Positions 50,937-63,633 of a stretch of DNA of 64,000 nucleotides are shown here, one piece after another; within the stretch, counting starts at the first letter, position 1, and every line of letters begins with the position of its first letter. The translations under genes were made by a program, and so were the position numbers. Under the pieces are notes generated by a model. It worked only from the letters and a program-made list of their open reading frames with translations. It made no database searches and was not told where the DNA came from. This DNA is from Chrysomallon squamiferum (Eukaryota > Mollusca > Gastropoda > Neomphalida > Peltospiridae): NCBI GenBank assembly GCA_012295275.1, contig CM022672.1, positions 12,449,904-12,513,903 on the forward strand. The letters run 5' to 3'.

Positions 50937-52494
50937 AAAACTGAAAAAAAGATAACATAAATGTCTTTAATCATTATTAAATGATAATTTAAAAACTACC
51001 ATGGTTTTCCCATGACATTTCTAGTCCATTTTGCAATCCACATGTTGCAGTGTCTCATTGATTTGTGTTGAATATTCAGTTTGCATGTTACATTTATTAT
51101 AAAATATTGGTAATAAATATTCTGAAATATGATGATGAAAAATCATAAACAGGTCTGATAGATGCAAGAAACATGTTATACATTTACAAGTACCAATAGA
51201 TTCTGACCTTTTAACATATAAAAATATGTTTTTTTCAAATTAATTAAAGTGGAAAAATAGAAGAACAGAAAAACATCACCATGCAATAACAACAAACCAA
51301 AAAACCAAAAACCGAACACTGCTAACAAATTACCAATAAGTTTCAAACATTGGTGTGAATATTCCTTTAAAGTGCTTGTTTATTACCAATGCATGGCATA
51401 AAAATGTACAAGTATTAGTTTTATGGTTAATTGATTGAATTGTTAACAGCACATCTGGCAAAAAATAAAAAAAAAAAAAAAAGCAACACAGCACAACAAA
51501 AAATAAAAAAAATAAAAAGTAAAACATTTTACTTCACATTCAAAAAATGTTATAACTGTTGCAATTATATTTTCAGTCAAGGCAACACCCAAGATCACTG
51601 TAGAAGTAATAATAGTTGCAATTATCACTATAGAAGCAATTCTTGTGATAACCATTGTGATTCTATGTTGGTGTCTGAATAGGAAGAAAACGGTATCATC
51701 AGGGACAGTTTCTGCAGTGACAAGTACAACAAAAGACCAGAAGACAGGATCTTACTGTGCACCCCCTCAGACAACAAACAATATACCGCCTCCACCACCC
51801 CCCCAGACTCCAAAAAATATACCGCCTCCACCACCTCCACCACCTCCACCATCATCAGTACCAGTACAACTCAAAAAAGTTTCAGCAGATGACAGTAAGC
51901 CAACTGGGCAAGGAGGTATTTATAATATAGATATAACAATATTTCCATGATTCATGAACTCTTTAAAATAATTTCATGAAGTAAAAGCAAAATTATCATT
52001 CTTTTATTTATTTATAAATGAAAGCTTTGGTAATGTTCCCTGTTTTGCTTATTATATCAGTTTCTTTAAAATAAACTATTATACCGTTAATTATTTCAAA
52101 GTCAAAAATGAAAAAAAAATGAAAAAAAACCCAGAGAAAATCTATTTGTTTATGTTAAGGTTCTCCCCAAAAATAGGAAAAAAACCAGCACTAGCAGCAG
52201 GTTCCATATTCCTCACTGAAAGTACAAGAAAGTATATGTTGTTTAAAATGTATACATTCATTCATTGCAAATAACTTATAGTCACAGATTTCTTGTTCAC
52301 AATAAATATTAGTAAAATAATACTTTTATTATTTTATTTTTTCAGCTCCACCATCCTTTTTTTTCCTTCCTCCAGTACCTAGTAATAGATTTCCTCGTAA
52401 TAAAGTGAAGACACAAACTAATTTTCGTCCAAGCACACCGCCGATAAGATTTGAAACTCCAACACTTCGACCACCTCCACCACAACTTTACTGA
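50311..52494 (+). CDS. unrecognised single-pass membrane protein with polyproline tail
   Basis: Three exons: 50311-50338, 51577-51915, 52346-52494 (TGA 52492), joined in phase to 171 aa. I do not recognise the family. The N-terminus is short and acidic (MSDKEDFDD). Residues about 16-43 form one hydrophobic segment with two Glu inside it (E19, E29), ending CWCLNRKK. By the positive-inside rule the tail is cytoplasmic. The tail contains NNIPPPPPP and NIPPPPPPPPPP tracts and ends PPPPQLY, sequence that could bind SH3, WW, EVH1 or profilin partners. There is no signal peptide. The tiny first exon is supported by ATG context, a GTAAGT donor and phase. Size, layout and tail would suit a small membrane adaptor, but that is only inference. 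Confidence 0.75.
50903..50935. repeat. (TG)n microsatellite, intron 1 of the 171-aa gene
   Basis: Perfect TG dinucleotide run. A T run at about 50610-50630 lies in the same intron. Confidence 0.85.
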
Positions 52495-52749
52495 GAATGT
52501 ATGATTCGTGATTTCTTTTTTCAAATATGGTCTCTTGTTTGGTATTCTCTTTGGTGATATAAAAGAACAGTCTGAAAACATTTTCTTAAAACATTATCAT
52601 GTATTTGATTTTTGCCTTTCAGTATTAATTAACACTGAAGTGTAACAACAAAAGAGTACAGTTTAGAAATGTCAAGATGCTGCTGTTTCATCTGTAGTAC
52701 TGACATCATGTATGCAGCTGATGGACCTGCTCTGATTTCTTCTAGTATA

Positions 52750-52755
52750 AATAAA
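52750..52755 (+). terminator. poly(A) signal after the 171-aa gene
   Basis: AATAAA lies about 255 bp beyond the stop. A second candidate at 55603-55608 would give a 3.1-kb UTR including the inverted-repeat element. Confidence 0.45.
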
Positions 52756-53698
52756 ATATAACTTTCACTCTGCTGTATGATTGTGAAAAGGTAAAATGGT
52801 TGCATTCAAATGTTTTATTATTGTTTATTTTACTGAAGAAAATAATAATTTTTGGATCATTCAGTTGTTCCACTTTAAGTAATACCTTTGACTGTGTGAA
52901 CAAATAGCCTAAATACTTTCTGTATTTTTTAATTTTGTTATTTGCCAATTTTAAAATACTGGGTTATGACAAATAAGAAATCAAGCTCTTGAGAATGAAG
53001 AGATACCATTTTCTTTTGTTTTTTCTTTTTGTTTTTTAAGCATGACATTAACTCGTCTTTAAAAATTGAAGAACAGTTATAAACTGAATGTACATCAAAT
53101 TTGCAGTGAGTACATTGGCAGATGTGAACTGTTATAAAGACAGTGATTATATAATTGATGCTACTTTAGAACCTTGTATGTGTGTTTATTTATTAATGCA
53201 GTCCAATTGAAATGCAAGAGAAAAAAACCTTAAAAGTATATGTTACAAGGCTTTTTGTTTCTGTCACCAAATATATGTTTTCATGGCAGAAGTTTAAAAG
53301 AAATTTAGACGTGAATACTGTAATTCTGTACTGACTGAAATTCATATATCTATCTAGTCTCTTTTGGATATAGTTAATACATTTTTATGTTTGTACTTGA
53401 TGTAGGCAGTCGTGTGACCCTTTATTAACAAAATTTGAATTTTACTTTATTTTTATCACAGTATATTATAACAAAAACACATTTAAATTCTAGAAGAGAA
53501 GTCTGGTCTCTTCCAGACATAACTATGCACTGTTCTATTCCAAGGCCAGATGTGGCCTGATGAAAGTAATCACTTAATCTTCTATATTATTTATAAATAT
53601 CAATTTCTTATATAAATGAAATTTAAAAACCTGTAATATAAAATGTGTAAAATGCCTGTAATATAAAATATGTAAATTTCATTTATGAAATTGATATT
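52756..53698. other. noncoding stretch before the TIR element
   Basis: A+T-rich sequence without recognisable coding content, either extended 3' UTR or intergenic. Confidence 0.4.
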
Positions 53699-53700
53699 TA

Positions 53701-54563
53701 CCGTATATACTTGTGTATAAGTCGAATTTTTGGGAGACTATATTAAGGTAATATTTTGGGGTCGACTTATACATAGGTAATGCTTTTGTAGCTGTTGCTG
53801 AAGAGTCGCCATTTTGACTATTTTTTGCTACGGGATGCATCTAAAATAATCGCGGTCTTTCAGCTTTTCAAAAATATAATTTTATCGTTTAAAATTTTTT
53901 GAAAAATTAAATAACAAAACCAAATATGAATGTAAAACATGATATTCTTCCGTTTAATGACAAAAATACATTTTAAAGCGAGAAAACCGTCAGTACGGCG
54001 TTTTGCAATGATCTACTCTAGGAATGCAGACTTCTCTGCCAAATTGCACTAAATATCGGTCCTAATTTTATAAACAAAACTCACTTGTGTAATTGTAAAG
54101 AATTTGGTGAAATAATATTGCAATCGTCATTAATATCCACTACCGACAAATCGAAAACAAACTAAATTTCTATAAACGTTCTGCAACAAAAATCAGTTCA
54201 ACTTCTCGCCATATTTGTTATTCTAGTCGGTTGCCAAGTGCGCGAAGCCTCGGCCAATTAGCGCGCTAGGAATAGGATCGGGGGCGTGTCTTGTAGCAGA
54301 GTTTCGATAGAAAAAAATATTGCTGAGGTTCCGAAATTATCTTACTTTGAATTGCACGTGCAAGTTACAGCTCGTGCAAGTTATGTTACAGTAGGCGTAC
54401 AATGTAGGCCTTCATGGCACTGTCACACTGGTCTAAAAATAGTGATGGTGCCTGGAATCTACAGTCGACTTATACACAAGTAATACCTAAAATGACGCAA
54501 TTTTTGGTCTTAAAATACACATCGACTTATACATAAGGTCGCCTTGTACACAAGTATATACGG
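53701..54563. mobile_element. 863-bp terminal-inverted-repeat element flanked by TA
   Basis: Starts CCGTATATACTTGTGTATAA and ends with the near-perfect inverse ACACAAGTATATACGG. It is flanked on both sides by TA (53699-53700, 54564-54565), the target duplication of Tc1/mariner-type elements. Subterminal copies of TCGACTTATACA (about 53762, 54464, 54520) repeat the inner part of the terminal repeat. The interior is G+C-richer and has no transposase frame, so it looks non-autonomous (MITE-like). Confidence 0.75.
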
Positions 54564-54565
54564 TA

Positions 54566-57500
54566 TAAAAAATATAGACGATTAAGAGATTACTTTCATA
54601 CCATGGCTATTTTTATGGAGGTATATTTTTTTTAAATTTTTTTAAAACCTGTTTTTGTTTTCAGAGTAAAATATTTTAATTATAATCACAGCTTGGAAAC
54701 TGAATCTTTTCTAAATATTTATTTAAGTACATATATTATTAGATAATATGTTTTGGCTTATTGTGGTGTTAGTGATATTTTTACTTGTACATTTTTTCAG
54801 ATTATTTCAACCATCATTTATCAAAATTTCTCTTAAAAGTTGAACTGGTGTTATGTGACCATGTTTAGAATTAATTAAAATAGTTTAATGGAAATGTGCA
54901 ATACTATTTATTTAAAATTTTAAAATATCACTGATATTGTTTATTGTTAAGAAAAGATTGTTTTGTTGATATTCATTGTTTATTAATGTGAAGCTAGAAG
55001 TGATGAATATATTTTATTTAAGCTTTATTTTTTAAACAGTTAATATTCAGGATGTGATAATGTGAATTACTATATTTGTTTCAAATCCAGTCGTTACAAT
55101 GATAGTATTTTCTTTGCTATAAGGTGTATTTGTCTCATTTTCTTCTTAATATTAACATTTAATATTCACTTTTGTAAAATCTTTATTAGTGTTTTAAATT
55201 GTAAAAATGGTTTTTTTTGTTGTTTTTTTTAATGTATTTTTTAATCATAGATTTAAAATTTTATTTGCTATTCTTAATTTGTTTAAAAGTGAAAATTCAG
55301 TTGTTCTATTTATCTGCATTAATGTGTTTCAGTTATCAATTATATATATTTTTTATTTTTGAGCATTAAGGTAAAGAAAAACCACAACAAATGTTTGTTT
55401 TTTAATTATCTTATTGTTAGAGTAACGAACTATGACTATACTTTTATTACTTCAAGTTATTGTTCCACTGCAATTTTCATACTAGTGTTTAGTTTGTATA
55501 TAACAAAACACATAACCAGTCTTTATATAATTTTAATGAGATTTTTATTATCTTCGTTGCTTGTTTGTTTGTTTTTTGTTTTTTTTGCTTTTATTTTCTT
55601 GCAATAAATATAATAAAACATTTTGGGGAAAAAATCCCTTTCTTACACATTTGTTCTTGTTCCACAAGAATAATGCTTTATATGTTTACTATTTTTGTAG
55701 AATTCTTGCTTGTGAAAGCACTGGACATACACATGTCCATGCAGTCAACACATTTTACTGTAAGTCTGTATCTGGGTTATGCAACAATCATCTACAGACC
55801 TATATTAATAACAATAAACTTTAAATAATGTTTATTTATGTAACATTTATGTGAGATTACTAGCTAAAGAACTTTTTTAATATATATTTTCTTGCAGCTC
55901 CAAGATATAAAGTATATTTCTCTACAGACCAAGGACAAATCAAAACTGATTTTAATTTTTATGTATCTTTTTACACACATACATAAACACATTCGTAGAC
56001 ACAACAGATCCACATAGTCTATTTATCTCATGTTCAAATTTTCTTCAATAACAGAAGACAGTTTAAAAAAAAACAGATTTCATTACCTTTGAAGTTTCTG
56101 TAATGGAAATAAAAATACACAATTTAAGTATTAATGACTTTGTAAGAAACAAAAGTTAAAAAAAAAAAAAAAAAACCCCCTCCCCTCCAAACAACCCTAA
56201 ACCCTTGGCATTCTCCACATACAACAGTGAGTCTTTTTAAAAACATTATAAAATCAAAGCTCTGTTTTGCATTAAAGTGCTTCAAATAGTTTACAATTAT
56301 TATCTGAAGCAAGAAATTTCTGGGTAACATGGAATAAAATTATTAGTGAGAAAGAAAACAGATATTCATGTCATAATCAGATAATGACACACTGAACATG
56401 GAGGAAACTGAACAAAATTTCAGGGAAATCCATTTTTTATCAGGATTATCTGTCAGAAACATATCCATATTATAAAATTAATGAGACTTGTTAAAAAGGA
56501 ATGTACTTGTATAATAATATATTGTTAGCAATTACCTGTCGTCAGTAGATAAACTATTCATGTTATTTTAACATCTATTTATCTACTTTCAGTAGGAAAT
56601 TAATAACAATGCTCTACATTTATAAATATTAAAAAATATCAGTAATGATGATAATTCTATACACAATATCAATCAGAATAATTCCTATTAACCAAATACA
56701 TTATTAATTTTATTTTTCCCTTAACATTTTTTATGTTACACCAACACAAATCTCTTTTATGAATAAATACTAAGAACCATATATGAATAGCTTTATTTAT
56801 TTAACATGACCCATCACTTCATGTTATATTTACATTTATTTAACATTTAGCTGTGTACAAACTTAAATGTGCACCAAAAAATCATTTTAGTAATAAAATG
56901 TAGTTATTATTATCACAAATAGAAAAAGAACCCAGATTTTTTTATGGACATATAACATAAAATTACCTTTTAACTTGGATTTCTTGAAGACATTTAGTTT
57001 TTAACAAAGTGAAAAAAATTATCTACAGAGAAGCGGATACTAATATATAAATAAATAAGAAGCTTGGCACTGTGGGAAAAGTTTAAGATAATAAATTAAC
57101 TGTTTCTACTTGCAGTTTTGACTGTGTGAATCAAACTATTATCTGGATATAAACATGTTTTATTCTTAAAAACATTTTTTAGAACTTAACTGGATTTTAT
57201 GGATTTTAAAATAATTCTATAATACATAGCATCTGACATCATCAAATTATCAAATGTACAAAATAATATTCACTAGTGCTTTTTACAGCAGCTCTTGACA
57301 AAAATAAAATTCAGATAACTGAAATATAAATATTTTTATAGTTGCCAATGAAATATCTTAATAATTCTGAAATAATACATCACTGGATTTCATTTCCCTG
57401 TAACAATAATTATATCATAGTATTTTCCTGTAGCAATATGACACTTGATTTCATAGTAACATTGAAATATCACTGGAGTTCACCTTAACAACATATCATA

Positions 57501-58725
57501 TTTCACAATAACAATACATGTACATGTATATCAGTGCATTTCATTTTAACAATATAATATAATGCATATTCACTGAAATGAATTTGGGCAGAAACAATAT
57601 CGTATTTCCCTGAAAAAAACATATCATTGTTCTTCAGATCATTGTTAACAGAAAAAAATAAAAAATATGATTTAACATTTGGAAACGAAAAGGTAGATCT
57701 ACATCATTAATAAGATATGTAGTTTCAACAGAGAAAACCATCAGTCTAATCCTTGTATTAGTTTTAATAAACTGCAGTCAGATGTTACAGAGATAATCAC
57801 AGTGTAATAAAATATTAACATCCTTTAACATCCTCTTAAATTTTAATCTTACATTTCAGTTCTTTTATATTCATTGCAACTATACATTTTATATATTTAA
57901 AAGACATCTTTATACTAAAGCGACTAAAACAACACACTCCTGTTTTTTTAAATATTTAAAACTAAAATTTTGAAAGACCATGATTTCGATATTTGAAATA
58001 TCTAAACAAAATATATAAATAAATTTTACTATTCTAACTTGTATCAATTCTGCTGGTTAATGTGAGATGATGAGTGAAGTGTAAAAATGTCTTATATGAT
58101 AGAAAATGATTCCTAAAGCAATTTAGAAAAAAAAAAAACAGGCATATTATTGAGAACAGATTTTCCACATCTCTATTCTCTTATTATTACATCTCCTAAT
58201 ATATATAAATTGTTTTCAGAAAACCAGAATTTCTGTTTATCATGATAATTTTATTTTGTTTTGATTCATTTCAGTTTTACAACTTGATGATCAGTGAGAA
58301 TACAATATTCTGTATAATGAAGTTAACAATAAAAAAGCAGTACAAACTAATATTTCAAAGCAACGCCAATTTCTCAGAACTGGAAATTTCTTCAAAATTC
58401 CAGTGCATACATGACATATATATATATATTGCTTGGGTCCAAAATATCTTTATTACAATTAAATAGTTCATTTTTTGATGATACACATGATAATTTTGGT
58501 TCAATGTTCTGTATTATTCTAACTAACAGTCAGGATATCAATGTACAGTTTTTATTCATTGTTTTATTGTAAGTATCTTATAATTAAAACTACTCTCAGA
58601 TTTAGAGAACTCTGTATAATTAATGATATAAAAAAAGTACTTCAAAGTGAGAACCACACTGGTAATTATAAAAGGATAATGGTTTGGTTATCAAAAGCTG
58701 TCTCTTGTATATTAATCACAGCATG
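54566..58725. other. long noncoding region between convergent genes, incl. MIGA 3' UTR
   Basis: No exon chain recognised on either strand. The right part is the likely MIGA 3' UTR: TTTATT at 58449-58454 (AATAAA on the minus strand) lies 272 bp beyond its stop, though the transcript may run further. Overlapping small frames at 55.36-55.83 kb and 58.24-58.87 kb (+) show no family resemblance; the latter partly overlaps the last MIGA exon in antisense. Confidence 0.45.
57365..57620. repeat. degenerate tandem repeat, about 45-60 bp period
   Basis: Recurring variants of TATCACTGGATTTCATTT followed by AACAATAT appear about five times with drift and variable spacing. This is a diverged minisatellite read by eye; the period is approximate. 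Confidence 0.4.
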
Positions 58726-61700
58726 TCATAAATCTGGCGAAAGTCTTTCAGTTGCAATTTTACTTTTAACTTTGGCATTTTTCAAAATGTCCTCAGCAAG
58801 ATCTTCAACTGTTGTATATCTTGAACACTCAAAACTAAATATATCACTGATGAACCCCACAACCAAACCCTGAAAACCAAACAATGAATATTAAAGCTAA
58901 ATAAATTCAGATTCTGAGACATTGTTAAAAAACCTGAAAATAATGTACCTCTGTTTGGTAAATTAAATCCAAAATTCAACTTTTTATAGTTTATAATTTT
59001 GATTTACTATTAGGAATAGAACAATGCTAAATGCCAATTTGTTCAAAACTAAAAAGAATGCATCAACTGTTTGGTAAATTAAACCTAGACATTTAAACTT
59101 AAAATTTTATAGAAAAAATAGAAGAATTAAAAACTTCATTAAATTACTCTTCCATCAAAGGTGTAATAAGAAAAAAGAAAAAAAAAAGTTTCTTAACAAA
59201 GCATTTTAATCAGAGTTACACTGTTAACATTGATATTTATAAAAATGAAAAATGTTGGATATTTACCCTGAAAAAGTGACAGAGATCTTTGACATCTGAA
59301 TCTGGTCCCAAGAACCCCCAAGCTAACACTGGAGTAATGTGTTCTGTTATACCATAGAAGTGAGCAATAAAGCCATCAGAGTACTAAAAACAGAATAATG
59401 AAAGAAATAATGTAACGTAGTCTAATGTATTGCATTTAAACTATACATCTCATTTGTTGTGCTACAAAATGAATGTATGATAAATTGTAATATAAAATAA
59501 CCATATATTAATAACTCATAATACAAATATTTACAAGCCACTTGATAAATAATATAATTTTTTTTTCTTTTTTATTATGAATGCATAATAAAATAATGAT
59601 AATTCTATTGCTAATATCTATTATCAATGAAAGGAAAATAAAATTACTAATATATTTTTTACAGAACTTTTATTTACCTTCAGCATTCTTCTTTTTGCTT
59701 TAATTACAGACCATACAGCTGTTGCCAATGCCTGAAAAAAATAAATAAAAAAATAAAAATTAGATTATATATCTTTAATAATAACAATTAACAACACAGA
59801 CAAAAGAAAAGAAAAAGATACACAACTACACACACATATGTCACCATCCTGCATCTCGCTCATTTATGTCACGTGGTTACTCACCCGCTTTAAGCATCTC
59901 TGTTTTTGTGCTCACATTTTGTGCAGTATTTTGACAATTTTTTGTTTTTTCTGACTTTGGACTTTAAGAAAGTGAGTGCAAAGGACAGTGCTGAGAAAAA
60001 GACGCGGATGATGTTCACTTTAATTAAAGCATAAAATCATAGAAAAACATGAGTGAGGTGTGCATATTGTCAACATGGCTAGGCAGTAAGAGCATAGTAC
60101 TTTTACGATATGTACCATACTGAAGCAGGAGTAGTCGATAAAAGCTGTAACTCAGCCAAAGGCGTTAAAATAAGTTGTCTGATCTCCAAGACAAATATAC
60201 TTGACAAAACCAATTTATTTCTTTACATTCTCTATTATGTTGTTTTTATACAATATTTGTTATTTATAAATACAATTTTCTTATTTAAAAACATGTTACA
60301 AAACATTGGGGCAGATTTTGGGGGCTGGAATGGATTAATGGTATTTCAGTTAATTTCAGTTGGGAAAATTGATTTGATATACGAGCAAACTGAGTTATGA
60401 GCTCAGCCATGGAACGAATTCAACTTGTAAGTCAACGTACCACTGTATATAAAATTGAACGGCTGTCCTAAATAGTAAATAATTTTCTATCACAATGTTA
60501 TGGAAAAAACCCACATTAGAAACAACAAACAATATCAAGTTTATTTTAGAGTATGAAATATGAAGATTTAATTTAAATGACGTACTGTCTCTTTGAATCC
60601 ATTGGACAACCATCTGTTCTGAACAACAGCTGTGACTGATCGGGGAGGTGACTCTAAATCATCAAAGGCATCCATCATAATGAAATCCAACACAATGTCA
60701 TAAAATGACATCACTTTAACCTGTTATAAAAGATCATAATTAACGAATGAATAAAATCCAAATTATCAGTGAATAACATTTCTTTTTTTTTTTGGATGTT
60801 AATCAATTGTAAATTCATACCAAAACATTTCATTTTTAAATTCGAATTTCCCAATTACAAATGTTCTGTCCATGCAAATTCACCAAATATACAAGCTTAA
60901 TACAAGAATGAAAAAAAAAAGAAGAAAAAATGTATATATTAAATTGACCCTTTTCTGAAAGTATCTCTCTACAAATTTAGATACAGGATTTTCTTAATAT
61001 GCTACCGTAGTTATAAAAACAGAGATAACATACTCCTCTGCCTTTCAATTCCTCTTCTATTTTTAGCCAGTTGTCTTCATTCTTCACAAATTCAATACAT
61101 TTGTCATATGCTACACAGAACTCTTCAGGATCCTTTAAAGAAAAAAAGTAATAATACAAAAAAATTATAATAATAATGAAATAATAACTAAAAAAAATTA
61201 AAATACAAGAAGAAAAAGTTAAAAGGAAAATAAATAAAAACTGAACTGTATTTTTATTGTTATTATTATTGTTTATTATTAAAAACCAGACTGAATGTTA
61301 ATAATTTCTTAATTTTTTTTTTTTCCTGCACAGCTTTTATTTTCAATTTTTACATATAGTTTGGAGAAGGTTGTAGCTCAGGAAAACAGTACATAATAAT
61401 TTTTTTATTTTTTTAACATTAATAACAAATTAATGTAGCTGATCAGAAAATCTAATCAGTGTCTATGGTAAAAAGTTAATTTCAAACCTTGTCAGCCTGG
61501 ACTAGCAGATCTGAGAGCAGTTTTTTACCCATGGAACAAAACCAATTACGCTTTTCTTCATTCTTAAGTAAACACTGGAAAAATAACAATATCAAAAAAT
61601 TTGTTTAAAAAAAAGGAGATAGTCAACCATAAATATTATTTTAAATTAACAGGAAAACAAATGTGCAAGTAATATAATTATCTGCAAATATTATAATATT

Positions 61701-63633
61701 AGATGCTGATTTAATAAATAAAAAAAATAAAAAAAATAAATTTGTAATGTTTTTTTTACCCTGACAAATACTGGTAACTATTCATATGGGCACTTATACT
61801 TAAACAGATGTTTCCTAACTATTAATTTCAGAACAAAAACCAAAATAAGTGTACTTTGCTCTGAAGTTTTGTTCCAATTTGTCAAATATCTTAAAGTATA
61901 CATATAGTGGTACAAAAAAATATTCTAAATACAATTCTTTATACTGTGAAATTATAATTTTTTGGTTTTGGGCAACCTGTCATTGTTAATATCTATAACA
62001 ATAAAATAATACTGTTAGAAAACATCTGAACATTTTATAACTTCACAACTTGAATTATGTCATCACTGCACACATGATGGAGTATTAGCAGTATTTTTTC
62101 TGACATGAAGAATCTTTGAAGAAAATCAACTTGTACTGAATGTGATAAAGTCATGATTACAGAAAAATGGTATTTTTAATAGTGCTCTTTTGTTGTTAGA
62201 CGTTATTGTAATATTTTAACTATACCTTTGTATCATGAAAGAAAAATTTTAAGACATAATTAAATTTGTCATTGTTCAGTATAAATATGTAAGCACACAG
62301 CTAGGTGTGTAGATATCTCTTCATTATGTACTTACATCAAATGCTAACCTTATTCCAAATAACTTAGCCAGGAACTCTGTATCAGAAAGACATTCAGCCA
62401 TCTCGGTCCTAAGAAACAAAAATAATTAGGATAAACCCCAAAAGGTATTTACACCACTTTGAAACTGCATTTCAATTTAATTAGGATCAACATTTTTGTT
62501 CACTAATCATAACTGAATTTAAAGATGTATCAGTTTCTCAAATAGAATGATCAAAGACTAGCAGCTATTAAAAAACATTAGCTAATGACTTGAAAGCATA
62601 TAAATCTAATATCATATAATGCATAATGGTTCTTAACAGCCAGATGTTTTATACTGTATTTTAATGATTTTTCTTCAAGTCTAATGCATAGCAGTAATTA
62701 ATTAACAACCAGATTTTCATGCATCTTTTTAATTGTTTTTCTCCATCTACAATACATACCTGAGTGACCTGAAAGGCACATTACTGTGTTTGAGTTCCAT
62801 CAAACCAGCCTCATAGAGAGGAAAGTATTTCAGCATTTCTTTCTGACTCTCTAAATCAGCTAGATGAGCTAACTAAAAAATAAAATACAAGATAAAAGAA
62901 ACTTTAACAATCTGTCATTTCAGTCTTAGTCAAACATTGTATGATTTCTTCAAGAAATCAGATGTTAAAAAACTGTAAATAAATTGCCTTCCTTTTCATT
63001 ACTATCTAATGTAACTATGCACTTTTTCAAAGTACAAAACATCATTATAATTGTACTTTTTATTCTCTCATTCTTCTCCACAAAGTGTTATCATACTGGT
63101 AAACCATGAGTAACTGAATGCACTTACTGAGGAATAAATAAATAAAAATGGCTAGCTTAGAAGTTTGAATATCACTTAAAACTATTTAATCCTCATAAAA
63201 AAAAAAAAAAAAAGATGTGAAACTTTGAGTCCAATCCTCAACAGGCTGCTGTTTGGTCTATTTCCAATCCTAACTAGTTTCATATGACTGCAATATCAAT
63301 GTGCTGTACTATGAACGGGAAGGTGAATAGATTAAATATTTCAACATCTCTGTTTTTAACAATCCATGTGCCATAAATTAAAAGACTGTTTTGCAACCCT
63401 TCAGTCAAAACACTTACGTCAGCAGCAGAAACATACGACTCTTGGTCACTAGAAGAATCATCAAGACTACGTCTTTCCAGCATCCGATCCATCTCAGCAA
63501 ATGCGGAAAGAGCCGACTCGAGAGCCACCTGGTCCCCATATTTCTCATACTCTCTCTCGTAGTTGTCTTGCATCCGATAGGCAAGATCAAGCAAATGTTC
63601 AAGGCGATGCTGAAGGGCAGCTGTGTCAGTATC
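58726..63633 (-). CDS. mitoguardin (MIGA/FAM73) C-terminal part
   Basis: Nine exons in coding order: 63418-63633, 62760-62872, 62336-62408, 61488-61574, 61034-61132, 60586-60720, 59678-59731, 59267-59383, 58726-58869. They give 345 residues; the N-terminal membrane anchor lies right of the window. Mitoguardin signatures include SFYDIVLDFIMMDAFDDLE, NRWLSNGFKETALATAVW, SVIKAKRRMLK, and HFYGITEHITPVLAWGFLG. Family knowledge: an outer mitochondrial membrane protein that promotes mitochondrial fusion and lipid transfer at ER-mitochondria contacts; vertebrates have MIGA1 and MIGA2. The first exon here has an acidic/serine tract (DDSSSDQE) followed by SYVSAAD. This fits a phospho-FFAT motif for binding VAP proteins. 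One intron carries a Tigger-like remnant. Confidence 0.93.
59845..60445 (+). mobile_element. Tigger-like DNA transposon remnant, copy 2
   Basis: Colinear with copy 1 (24433-25205) in opposite orientation. It shares the decayed transposase start (ACAGTGCTGAGAAAAAG), the stretch around TTGTCAACATGGCTAGGCAG, and the 3' end GTAAGTCAACGTACCACTG followed by TA. The 5' terminal repeat and about 160 bp are missing. It lies in the MIGA intron between coding exons 60586-60720 and 59678-59731. The plus-strand frame at 60110-60400 is transposon-derived and not a gene. Confidence 0.75.

Noticed and set aside
54286-54483. 65-aa frame inside the 863-bp TIR element
   Set aside because: No transposase or host similarity and too short; probably chance in a G+C-richer interior.
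58541-58873. 110-aa plus-strand frame
   Set aside because: Overlaps the last MIGA exon in antisense; no similarity.
60110-60400. 96-aa plus-strand frame
   Set aside because: Part of the second Tigger-like remnant.
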